Assembly: GCA_026387845.1 (NCBI GenBank)
Contig: JAPLKX010000535.1
Location: forward strand, 1-5,702
Length of the DNA stretch: 5,702 nucleotides
Reading direction: 5' to 3'
Source of the DNA: Candidatus Hydrogenedentota bacterium
GTDB lineage: Bacteria; Hydrogenedentota; Hydrogenedentia; Hydrogenedentales; SLHB01
The position numbers and the translations under genes were made by a program. This document shows, one piece after another, positions 1-4,851 of this stretch. Within the stretch, counting starts at the first letter, position 1, and each line of letters begins with the position of its first letter. The notes beneath the pieces are model-generated. The model saw nothing but the letters and a program-made list of their open reading frames with translations, made no database searches and was not told where the DNA came from.

Positions 1-725
1 CCCGGCCGGGACTGCGTGTACGGCGGCAGAGTCCAGTCAGGTGGCCCGGACATGGTAGAGGGCTGTTGCTGCGGGAACTGCTGCCACTGCGGCGTCAACG
101 GCTGGCCGCCGGCCGTGACATCGGTAGTCCCGGACTGCCGATTGTACTCATTGACGTAATAGTTGTTGTACCGGGTCCACTCCGGGGAACCGTACGCGTA
201 GGGGTTGGTCTTGTAGACGTTTCCCATGTATTCGTTGTAAGTAGGTTGCCGCGGAGCGGCGTAGACTTGGGACTGCTCCAGGCCTGTTGCGCGGCCGGCG
301 TAGTTTTGCCAGTTTACGGTTCCCTGTTGAAACGGGTTTTGGCTGAGATACCAATCGACGATGCGATTGTTATATGCGCGCCAGTTGGCCGTTCCGAACT
401 GGTAGGGATTCTGTTGCTGATACCACGCCACAAGGCTGTTGACGTAGTCGATCCACTGGGGGGAACCGACGGGGTTGGGGTTTTGCCGCTGGTATTGGCC
501 GAGCAGTTGGTCGACCTGGTTTATCCACCGGGTCTCGGCATCGGTGTAGCCGACTACGCCAACGCCCGGCACATTGGTGTAAACGCGGGTGGACGGATTG
601 CTGGTGTTGACGCCGCGCCGGGTGACGACTTTGTCCCTTGCCGCACCCTGAGCCTGCGCGCCGTATACGGGGACTGCTAGCAGCAACGCGGCCACGACGA
701 GTGCGGAGGTTATCTTGCTGTACAT
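1..725 (-). CDS. Secreted Asn/Gln/Tyr/Trp-rich protein with 24-residue repeats (3' end beyond window)
   Basis: An open frame of 241 codons runs from ATG at 725 to the window edge with no stop, so the C-terminus is missing. An AGGAG at 733-737 lies 7 nt before the start. Residues 1-25 form a clear Sec signal peptide: Lys at 4, a hydrophobic core at about 8-20, and AQA before a likely cleavage after residue 25. The mature protein is rich in Asn, Gln, Tyr, Trp and Pro. It carries a repeat of the form NP-x3-G-[ST]-x2-W-x2-Y-x4-V-x2-[WY]-Y. Trp 67, 91, 115 and 139 are exactly 24 residues apart, and a further unit sits around Trp183. Residues 198-241 are a Pro/Gln-rich low-complexity tail. I do not recognise the family. 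The predicted location is periplasmic, surface or extracellular. The reading frames on the opposite strand look like shadows. Sure it is a gene; function unknown. Confidence 0.85.
   Translation of the reverse strand, partial: MYSKITSALVVAALLLAVPVYGAQAQGAARDKVVTRRGVNTSNPSTRVYTNVPGVGVVGYTDAETRWINQVDQLLGQYQRQNPNPVGSPQWIDYVNSLVAWYQQQNPYQFGTANWRAYNNRIVDWYLSQNPFQQGTVNWQNYAGRATGLEQSQVYAAPRQPTYNEYMGNVYKTNPYAYGSPEWTRYNNYYVNEYNRQSGTTDVTAGGQPLTPQWQQFPQQQPSTMSGPPDWTLPPYTQSRP
294..557 (-). repeat. Protein-level tandem repeat, 24-residue units
   Basis: This stretch encodes residues 57-144 of the secreted protein as successive 24-residue units. Units starting at residues 81, 105 and 129 begin QNP and place Gly at +6, Ser/Thr at +7, Trp at +10 and Tyr at +13. 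The first unit (57-80) keeps only its second half (W..QVDQLL.QY), and the last (129-144) is cut short. A diverged further copy (TNPYAYGSPEW) lies at residues 173-197, bases 135-209. The repeat is clear in protein but the codons differ between copies, so the duplication looks old. A turn (NPxxxG[ST]) followed by an amphipathic helix is my structural guess. Confidence 0.8.
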
Positions 726-805
726 AATCACACTCCTGAAGTGCCCCGGGGCGCGTGGTGAGGTTCCTGTTCCCGAGACACGTGTTCAAACAACGACTTT
801 TATGC

Positions 806-828
806 GCGCCCCTGATTTTGCAGGGCGC
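806..828. promoter_or_regulatory. Inverted repeat, possible activator binding site
   Basis: The arms GCGCCCCTG (806-814) and CAGGGCGC (821-828) are complementary except for one bulged C, around a 6-base spacer ATTTTG. No T-run follows on the plus strand, so it is a poor terminator. It lies roughly 180-200 bases before the start site predicted from the sigma-54 element at 984-999, a usual distance for an enhancer-binding activator. That role is inference from position. Confidence 0.35.
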
Positions 829-968
829 TCCTACATGAATTGTCGCTGGAAAACCGGGAATGGGACATAGGATTTTTGCCTTATTTTTATACGGGCGTTT
901 GCCCAGCCGCGGAAGGTGGACCGCCGGCAAGGAAGAAGTTGAGTTCCATGAGAAGCCGGAGGGCGCCA

Positions 969-987
969 GCCACCGTTTTCCGGTGGC
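969..987 (+). promoter_or_regulatory. Perfect 7-bp inverted repeat overlapping the -24 element
   Basis: GCCACCG (969-975) and CGGTGGC (981-987) are perfectly complementary around a TTTTC spacer. The right arm contains the GG of the putative sigma-54 -24 box. A protein bound here, or a hairpin in RNA arriving from upstream, could affect this promoter. It could also be a weak terminator, but only ATTAGTC follows and there is no T-run. Confidence 0.4.
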
Positions 988-999
988 ATTAGTCTTGCA
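984..999 (+). promoter_or_regulatory. Sigma-54 (RpoN) type -24/-12 promoter
   Basis: TGGCATTAGTCTTGCA matches the RpoN consensus (TGGCAC-N5-TTGCA). The diagnostic GG (985-986) and GC (997-998) are exactly 10 bases apart, and TGGCA and TTGCA are complete. Transcription would start near 1010 and give a leader of roughly 47 bases before the ATG at 1057. It would drive the YqjD-like gene and probably the DUF2892-like gene. This is the best promoter match in the region. It would require RpoN and an enhancer-binding activator, neither of which is encoded here. Confidence 0.6.
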
Positions 1000-1056
1000 C
1001 GGAGAAAAGGCCGGGCTAGCCGGTTCTAAGAGGCCGGCGAAAGGAGCACGAACATC

Positions 1057-1401
1057 ATGGAAACGGAAGTAAACGAACAAATGAAACGCAGCCGGGAGGA
1101 CCTCCTGGCGTTGAAGAAAAACCTGGAGACACTCCGGGTAGACGTGGCGGCGCTGCTGGCGACGCTGCGGGATACGGCCAAGTCGCAGGTGATTCAAGCC
1201 AAGCAGCGGCTTTGGGAATCGAGCAAGACGTTGGAGGGCGAGGCGCAGTCGCGGCTGGACAGCACGTTTGAAAAAATAAAGGAACGTGGCATGCAGGCCC
1301 GCGCACGGACCTTGGAGAACGTGGAGCACCGCCCGTTGACGTCGTTGGCCGTGTCGTTTGTTGCCGGGTATCTGCTGGCTTCGCTGATGCGGCGCCACTA
1401 A
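1057..1401 (+). CDS. ElaB/YqjD/DUF883-like membrane-anchored protein
   Basis: This 114-residue protein has a long charged, helical, probably coiled-coil N-terminal part (residues 1-88). A short hydrophobic segment follows at about 94-110, then a basic end (RRH). The HRPLTSLAVSFVAGYLLASLMRR pattern, with Arg-Pro just before a glycine-containing membrane helix, is the hallmark layout of the ElaB/YqjD/DUF883 family, which is normally about 100 residues. In E. coli YqjD is a C-tail-anchored inner-membrane protein that binds ribosomes in stationary phase. Whether this homologue does so is inference. The start is well supported by AAGGAG at 1041-1045. It lies 82 bases before a second membrane-protein gene, probably in one operon, and behind a sigma-54-type element. 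The call rests on layout and motif rather than alignment. Confidence 0.8.
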   Translation: METEVNEQMKRSREDLLALKKNLETLRVDVAALLATLRDTAKSQVIQAKQRLWESSKTLEGEAQSRLDSTFEKIKERGMQARARTLENVEHRPLTSLAVSFVAGYLLASLMRRH

Positions 1402-1427
1402 TAATAAGCAATCCAGCCTTTACGCGA

Positions 1428-1450
1428 GGCGCGCGGAAACTCCGCGCGCC
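1428..1450 (+). other. Perfect 10-bp intercistronic hairpin
   Basis: GGCGCGCGGA (1428-1437) pairs without mismatch with TCCGCGCGCC (1441-1450) around an AAC loop, 26 bases after the stop of the YqjD-like gene. No T-run follows (GTGCCGAAGC), so it is not a standard intrinsic terminator. In a two-gene message such a stem could protect the upstream part from 3' decay, reduce read-through, or mark a processing point. The next gene's AAGGAG begins 20 bases later and is outside the stem. Confidence 0.65.
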
Positions 1451-1483
1451 GTGCCGAAGCCTGAAAAACAAGGAGAATACAGT

Positions 1484-1942
1484 ATGGCGACATCAGCGAC
1501 GGCCGAACAGGCATTTGAACTTCGCGAGCGCGAGGTCGAGGAGACCCGCCAGCGCCAGTTGGAATCCAACGTGTTGTACTACACCAAACACCCCGAAGAA
1601 ATCGACCGGCGGCTTTGGGAACTGGACCGGGAGTGGGACGTGGAGCGCGTGACGGAGGCGGAGTTTGGGTTGAGCGCGCTGGTGGGCATAACGCTGGGCG
1701 TGTTCTCGAGGAAATGGACGCTTCTGGGCGCACTGGCGGCGGGCCTTCTGGCTTACCACGCGGTGCAGGGCCGCTCGCCGGTGGGCCTGGCTTACCGGCG
1801 GATGGGTTTCCGCACGATGAACGAGATCGACCAGGAGCGGTTTGCCCTGAAGGCGTTGCGCGGTGACTTTAGGGATTTAGGCATGGAACCGGAGTCGGAT
1901 TTGGTGGAAAAGGCTAGAAAAGCGATGCGGGCAGCGTATTAG
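1484..1942 (+). CDS. DUF2892-like inner-membrane protein
   Basis: The protein has 152 residues from the ATG at 1484, which has AAGGAG at 1470-1475. An in-frame GTG at 1451 would add 11 residues but has no ribosome site and abuts the hairpin, so I reject it. Residues 1-55 are highly charged and helical (YYTKHPEEIDRRLWELDREWDVER). Residues 61-74 and 78-95 are hydrophobic and could form a helical hairpin in the membrane, split by SRKW. The segment VQGRSPVGLAYRRMGFRT resembles the end of the DUF2892/YgaP-like membrane domain. The tail EIDQERFALKALRGDF is a block I associate with DUF2892 proteins of this longer type. The cysteine often found in the QGxCP position is Ser here. No biochemical role is known to me. 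It is likely co-transcribed with the YqjD-like gene. Confidence 0.72.
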   Translation: MATSATAEQAFELREREVEETRQRQLESNVLYYTKHPEEIDRRLWELDREWDVERVTEAEFGLSALVGITLGVFSRKWTLLGALAAGLLAYHAVQGRSPVGLAYRRMGFRTMNEIDQERFALKALRGDFRDLGMEPESDLVEKARKAMRAAY

Positions 1943-2064
1943 TACGGAACAGTTGGCGGGCTGGTCGATTCACTTTGGCAGCCGGGCAGCGCTCGGGCGA
2001 TTTTTTTGAGGCGGTTTGCACGAGTCTAAGGGAAAGCCTGATAGCAAAAAGGGGATCTGTCTGA

Positions 2065-2093
2065 TTGTCGCTGAAAGAGGTTTAACGGATACT
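2065..2093 (+). promoter_or_regulatory. Candidate sigma-70-type promoter for the nucleotidyltransferase gene
   Basis: TTGTCG (2065-2070) and GATACT (2088-2093) each match four of six consensus bases, with an ideal 17-base spacer. It lies 72 bases before the ATG at 2165, in the 222-base gap after the DUF2892-like gene, which suggests separate transcription from the preceding pair. The match is moderate and not proven. Confidence 0.4.
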
Positions 2094-2164
2094 TAAGAAC
2101 GCGGTCTACGATGGGCTGGATTTTCTTTAAGAGCTGAAAAAGTGGAGTAAAGGAGAATTCTGTC

Positions 2165-3184
2165 ATGCCGACAGTAGTTTGCCTGGAAAGCAGCCCCTAT
2201 GGGGGCCTTCCGGTTGCGCCGGCGGGTCCCTCTCGTTGGACGGTTGTGCTTTCGGGAGGGGAAGGCCGGCGGATGCGGCCCCTGATTTCCCGCTGGCTCG
2301 GGGTAAGCCGGCCCAAGCAGTATTGCACGTTTTCAGGAACCCGGTCGATGCTCCAGCACACGCTTGATCGGGCGGCGATGATCAGCGAACCGGAACGGAC
2401 CATCGTGGTGATTGGCAGTGGTCACAGGGGATTTTTTGAGAGCGCATTGAGCGGAGAGTTTGGGGGGATGGTGATGGAACAGCCGTCGGACTGCGGCACG
2501 GCGGCGGGGGTGTTGCTGCCGGTCAACTACATCCTTCAACAAGACCCGGATGCGACGGTGGTGGTCCTGCCGTCGGACCATTTTGTGTATCCCGAATCAA
2601 GTTTTGTGGACCAGTTGGATGAGGCGGCATCGATGGCGGAGTTTTGGACGCGCCACCTGATCTTGCTTGGGGCGGTTCCAGATCGGCCGGAAACGGACTA
2701 CGGGTGGATAGAGCCTTCGACAAGAAAGCGGAGCCCGGGGCGTGAACTTAGGGGTGTGTTGAATTTTTACGAGAAGCCGTGCAAGGCGGAGGCGGAACGG
2801 TTTTACCGCCATCAGTGGCTCTGGAACACGATGATCGTCGCGGCGAAGGCGCAGGCGTTGTGGAGTCTTGGCGGCCAGCTTCTGGGCGAGTTGACGGCGC
2901 GGCTGGAGAGCGTATCGGCCGTCATGCGGGCGGTGGCGCAGGACCGGGTGGACGCGTCGCACCTGGACGTGGCGCTGGCGCACGTATATCGGGACCTGCC
3001 GTGCTCGGATTTCTCGAGGCATATTCTTCAGCGGGCGCCGGAATCCAGTGCGGTGGTGCCGATGGCAGGTATCGAGTGGTGTGATTGGGGCCGGCCGGAA
3101 CGGATTTCGGCGACGCTGGCGGCTCTTGGTGCGGAACCGGCGTTTCCCATGCACGCGTTGGAAGGGGCGGCATCAACGGCATAG
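2165..3184 (+). CDS. Mannose-1-phosphate guanylyltransferase-like sugar nucleotidyltransferase
   Basis: This 339-residue protein is of the NTP-transferase (GT-A-like) fold and would join a sugar-1-phosphate to an NTP to give an NDP-sugar and pyrophosphate. Visible motifs are the nucleotide-binding loop LSGGEGRRMRP (29-39), RPKQYC (49-54) with the conserved Lys-Gln, the QPSDCGTAAG segment (106-115), the metal-binding-type LPSDHF (135-140), TDYGWIEP (177-184), FYEKP (201-205), WNTMI (220-224) and a C-terminal DWGRPERI (307-314). These fit GDP-mannose pyrophosphorylases of the short type, which lack the C-terminal cupin isomerase domain of ManC/AlgA. A strong AAGGAG (2150-2155) supports the start. 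The first 24 residues precede the fold and are not conserved. A response-regulator gene follows after 66 bases on the same strand. GDP-mannose is the likely product, but sugar and base specificity cannot be read from sequence. Confidence 0.85.
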   Translation: MPTVVCLESSPYGGLPVAPAGPSRWTVVLSGGEGRRMRPLISRWLGVSRPKQYCTFSGTRSMLQHTLDRAAMISEPERTIVVIGSGHRGFFESALSGEFGGMVMEQPSDCGTAAGVLLPVNYILQQDPDATVVVLPSDHFVYPESSFVDQLDEAASMAEFWTRHLILLGAVPDRPETDYGWIEPSTRKRSPGRELRGVLNFYEKPCKAEAERFYRHQWLWNTMIVAAKAQALWSLGGQLLGELTARLESVSAVMRAVAQDRVDASHLDVALAHVYRDLPCSDFSRHILQRAPESSAVVPMAGIEWCDWGRPERISATLAALGAEPAFPMHALEGAASTA

Positions 3185-3250
3185 GCCGAAACTGCGTCGG
3201 GCGGTACGGGTGCGGGACTAACAGGTAAAGAAACCTTTGGAGGCTGCGGC

Positions 3251-3652
3251 ATGATGCAAGTGCTGGTAATTGATGGCGAACCGGTATTGCGGGCGGCTTG
3301 GAAATACCTGCTGGAGGAGCGCGGGTACGCCGTGTTTTTGGCGGGCAACGGGGCCGAAGGCGTCGAACTGTGCCGGGAACGGACACCGGACCTGGTGATC
3401 CTGGACGTGGAGGCGATGCCCGGAATCGGGGAAGGTTTGGCGGCCATCGAGATAGTGCGGATGGAGATTCCAGACACCCAGATCCTGGTGTTGTCGCCGT
3501 GGAGCCTGGATCGGGAGAAAGCCCTGGAGAGCGGGGCGACGGTATGCGTGTCCAAACCGGTGGACTACGCGACGGTCCTGAAGCTGGCAGACATGATGGT
3601 GAGCCGGGCGTCGGCGCGCCGTTGGTCGAGCCTGGCGGCGGAATCGGAGTAA
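3251..3652 (+). CDS. Single-domain response regulator (receiver only)
   Basis: The 133-residue protein consists almost entirely of a CheY-like receiver domain. The phosphoacceptor is Asp52 (VILDVE), followed by MPG, with the conserved Ser82 (VLSP) and Lys102-Pro103 (SKP). The first acidic residue is Asp8 (VIDGEP), but the position normally holding the second Asp of the DD pair is Gly9; Glu10 follows. This may weaken or alter Mg2+ binding. There is no output domain, so it would act by protein-protein contact or as a phosphate sink. GGAGG at 3239-3243 supports the ATG at 3251; a second in-frame ATG at 3254 is equally possible. It may be co-transcribed with the nucleotidyltransferase gene. No histidine kinase lies in the window. 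The last 17 residues are polar and unstructured-looking. Confidence 0.88.
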   Translation: MMQVLVIDGEPVLRAAWKYLLEERGYAVFLAGNGAEGVELCRERTPDLVILDVEAMPGIGEGLAAIEIVRMEIPDTQILVLSPWSLDREKALESGATVCVSKPVDYATVLKLADMMVSRASARRWSSLAAESE

Positions 3653-3714
3653 CGGGCGCGATTCTTGCTCCTTGCCCAGGCGTAGGAGGCAGAATCAGGC
3701 TTGGGGCCTCTTCC

Positions 3715-3735
3715 CCCTGTCGCTGATGCACAGGG
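3715..3735 (+). terminator. Weak hairpin after the receiver gene
   Basis: CCCTGT (3715-3720) pairs with ACAGGG (3730-3735) around a 9-base loop and is followed by TTTGCATAG, 63 bases after the stop at 3652. The stem is short and the T-run minimal, so as a terminator this is only a possibility. The stronger inverted repeat just downstream is the better candidate. Confidence 0.25.
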
Positions 3736-3747
3736 TTTGCATAGATA

Positions 3748-3786
3748 GGGTGCAAGCATGGTTCTTAGGCGGCCATGCTTGCACCC
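3748..3786. terminator. Perfect 14-bp inverted repeat between convergent genes
   Basis: GGGTGCAAGCATGG (3748-3761) and CCATGCTTGCACCC (3773-3786) are fully complementary around an 11-base spacer. The repeat lies 96 bases after the plus-strand receiver gene and 19 bases after the minus-strand regulator's stop. Position argues for a bidirectional transcription terminator. Neither side has a T-run, so it would not be a canonical intrinsic terminator. A protein-binding palindrome or a dispersed repeat are alternatives. Confidence 0.5.
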
Positions 3787-3804
3787 GATGCGGTTACGTT
3801 AAGT

Positions 3805-4212
3805 TTATTGTTCCTCGAGCATCCATTGTACGGCCCGGCGTACCAACTCGCTGGTGGTGCTGAGGTTGAGCTTTCGTTTGACACTCTCTCGGTAGGTTTC
3901 GATGGTTTTCACGCTGAGATGCAGTTGTTCGGCGATCTGGCGTGTGCCCAACCCCTGGCCGATGAGTTGAAAAACCTCAAGTTCCCTGTTGGAGAGTTCG
4001 TCGAGGCTGTCTTCGGCGACATTCTGGGTGCGGCCGGCGACCTGAAACAGCAACTGTTCGGCCATTTTGGTGCTGAGATAAACCTTCCCACAGAGTACTT
4101 GCCGCATTGCGTGAATGACTTTATCGACGTTTTCATCCTTGCTAATGAAGCCGTTGGCGCCGGCCCGCAGGACCCGCTCGGCAAACAGGGATTCGTCGTG
4201 CATGGATGACAC
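3805..4212 (-). CDS. C-terminal fragment of the broken regulator (LuxR-type DNA-binding domain)
   Basis: This piece is open downstream of the amber codon. Possible starts are GTG at 4212 (135 codons) or ATG at 4203, neither with a recognisable ribosome site. It holds the last part of the receiver and a complete helix-turn-helix domain. If translated by reinitiation it would be a DNA-binding protein without phospho-control; I see no direct sign of that. Confidence 0.4.
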   Translation of the reverse strand: MSSMHDESLFAERVLRAGANGFISKDENVDKVIHAMRQVLCGKVYLSTKMAEQLLFQVAGRTQNVAEDSLDELSNRELEVFQLIGQGLGTRQIAEQLHLSVKTIETYRESVKRKLNLSTTSELVRRAVQWMLEEQ

Positions 4213-4257
4213 AAGGATTTTGACTTCGGGGAAGCGCGCCTTGATCTGCTTGATGAG

Positions 4258-4485
4258 CTACAGCCCGCTGCCTTGGCCCAGCCTGAGGTCGACGATACAG
4301 AGTTCGGGCCGTTTTTCCGCAACCAGGGTGATGGCGTCGCCCGCGCCCGCGGCCTCGCCACACACTTCCAAATCGGGCTGGGAGGAGATAATGGCGCGAA
4401 GTCCCAGCCGGGTTGCAGTGTGGTCGTCGACGATGAGCACTTTGGATACGGCACGGGGCGATTTGGGACTTCCTTTAGGCTTCAT
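4258..4485 (-). CDS. N-terminal fragment of the broken regulator (receiver part)
   Basis: This is the 75-codon open piece upstream of the amber codon. It carries Asp20, Asp21 and Asp66 but lacks the Ser/Thr and Lys of the receiver and all of the DNA-binding domain. A stable, functional product is unlikely because the receiver fold is cut roughly in half. Confidence 0.5.
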   Translation of the reverse strand: MKPKGSPKSPRAVSKVLIVDDHTATRLGLRAIISSQPDLEVCGEAAGAGDAITLVAEKRPELCIVDLRLGQGSGL

Positions 4486-4689
4486 GGATCGCTACCCGGC
4501 TCGTGCGGCATCGGTCATGAGAGTGGTCCACTGGTAGACGAACACCGTCGAAGGCGAAGATTATGCCAAGAATATTAATCCCCTTTTCCTGGCTTGCCAT
4601 GCCGTTTGCAGACTCCCAAGGGGCTGCGTGCAGCAACGCCCGAAAAAACCCTCCAGGATCCTTTCAGCAGCCTCTTCTCCCGTTCAAGA

Positions 4690-4698
4690 ATTATAGCA
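4690..4698 (-). promoter_or_regulatory. Extended -10 promoter (TGCTATAAT)
   Basis: On the minus strand this reads TGCTATAAT, a perfect -10 hexamer (4690-4695) with the TGn extension. No good -35 box lies 16-18 bases upstream, which fits an extended -10 promoter. Transcription would begin near 4683 and give a leader of about 200 bases before the broken regulator at 4485. It could instead drive a small RNA. Confidence 0.5.
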
Positions 4699-4732
4699 TT
4701 TTAGGAAAGCCAAAGCACGTTTTTATTTATTT

Positions 4733-4806
4733 CCGCGGGAGGGGGCGCGGATACCCCGCGGTACGGCAGGGTACAATTGGTGTACGGGAACAGACACCTG
4801 CCGTGC
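4733..4806 (+). promoter_or_regulatory. Structured leader of the HPF-cold-shock gene
   Basis: Two hairpins adjoin. CCGCGGG (4733-4739) pairs perfectly with CCCGCGG (4755-4761). GTACGGCAGG (4761-4770) pairs with CCTGCCGTGC (4797-4806) with a single G-U pair. Within the second loop, GTAC at 4771-4774 can pair with GTAC at 4782-4785. They end 33 bases before the Shine-Dalgarno site, so they could tune translation or transcription, or serve as protein sites in DNA. If transcription starts from TACAAT at 4772, the left arms are not in the RNA. Confidence 0.35.
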
Positions 4807-4851
4807 TGGCAGGCGCGGCGGCGCGGAATGCTGGAAGTGGAGGCTATGGCC

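Larger units (their letters stand above)
726..1056. other. Divergent intergenic region (331 bp), regulatory
   Basis: This gap separates the minus-strand secreted-protein gene from the plus-strand YqjD-like gene. It holds the Shine-Dalgarno site of the minus gene (733-737), an 8-bp palindrome ACACGTGT at 778-785, an inverted repeat at 806-828, a perfect 7-bp hairpin at 969-987, a sigma-54-type promoter element at 984-999, and AAGGAG at 1041-1045 before the plus gene. A 70-codon plus-strand frame starting at 860 has no ribosome site and runs into the downstream gene; I do not regard it as real. I could not pick a convincing promoter for the minus-strand gene. Confidence 0.7.
3805..4485 (-). pseudogene. 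NarL/FixJ-family response regulator interrupted by an in-frame amber codon
   Basis: Read through, the frame would give 226 residues, a normal length for the family. Residues 15-130 form a receiver with Asp20-Asp21 (VDDH), phosphoacceptor Asp66 (IVDLRLG), Ser93/Ser94 and Lys116 (FISKD). Residues 164-221 form a LuxR-type helix-turn-helix (LSNRELEVFQLIGQGLGTRQIA, then LSVKTIETYRES). Codon 76 is TAG (4258-4260), between GSGL and LIKQIK, where relatives usually have Glu or Asp. One base change (GAG to TAG) would explain it, and the rest is intact and well conserved. TAG ends three other genes here (1942, 3184, 5469), so recoding is unlikely. The break separates the phosphorylation site from the DNA-binding domain. 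The start ATG at 4485 has no good Shine-Dalgarno site. The alternatives are a sequencing error or a very recent loss. Confidence 0.88.
4486..4851. other. Divergent intergenic region (366 bp), regulatory
   Basis: This gap separates the broken regulator (minus) from the HPF-cold-shock gene (plus). It contains an extended -10 promoter on the minus strand (4690-4698), a T-rich stretch at 4720-4732, and two hairpins in the leader of the plus gene (4733-4761 and 4761-4806). A plus-strand TACAAT at 4772-4777 could be a -10 box but has no -35 partner. GGAGG at 4839-4843 serves the plus gene. The reading frames crossing it have no start signals and no recognisable protein content. Confidence 0.65.

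Noticed and set aside
66..680. 204-codon plus-strand frame rich in Val and Leu
   Set aside because: It is antisense to the signal-peptide and repeat-containing protein on the minus strand, which has a clear Shine-Dalgarno site and meaningful periodicity. The plus frame shows no domain or ribosome site.
860..1072. 70-codon plus-strand frame before the YqjD-like gene
   Set aside because: It has no ribosome site, crosses the putative sigma-54 promoter, and overlaps the next gene's start. No family features.
370..1398. 342-codon minus-strand frame
   Set aside because: It runs antisense through the YqjD-like gene, the promoter region and part of the secreted-protein gene in another frame. Its Arg/Pro/Gln-rich composition is typical of a GC-rich shadow frame.
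1976..2007. Possible terminator (T7 at 2001-2007) and a GG-N10-GC pair at 1977-1990
   Set aside because: The GC-rich stretch before the T-run does not form a stem longer than about 4-5 bp, and the second box reads CAGC rather than TTGC. Neither signal is strong enough to call.
839..2073. Shared 10-mer ATTGTCGCTG at 839-848 and 2064-2073, both before plus-strand genes
   Set aside because: A repeated 10-mer is expected several times by chance in 5.7 kb, and the first copy has no matching -10 box.
2922..3755. 277-codon Pro/Ser-rich minus-strand frame
   Set aside because: It is antisense to the nucleotidyltransferase and receiver genes, both clearly real, and has low-complexity shadow composition.
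3775..4209. 144-codon plus-strand frame over the broken regulator
   Set aside because: It is antisense to a recognisable LuxR-type DNA-binding domain and begins inside the 14-bp inverted repeat.
4258..4260. TAG read as a sense codon (recoding or selenocysteine-like insertion)
   Set aside because: TAG serves as the ordinary stop of three other genes in the window, and no special downstream structure or tRNA is seen. A nonsense mutation is simpler.
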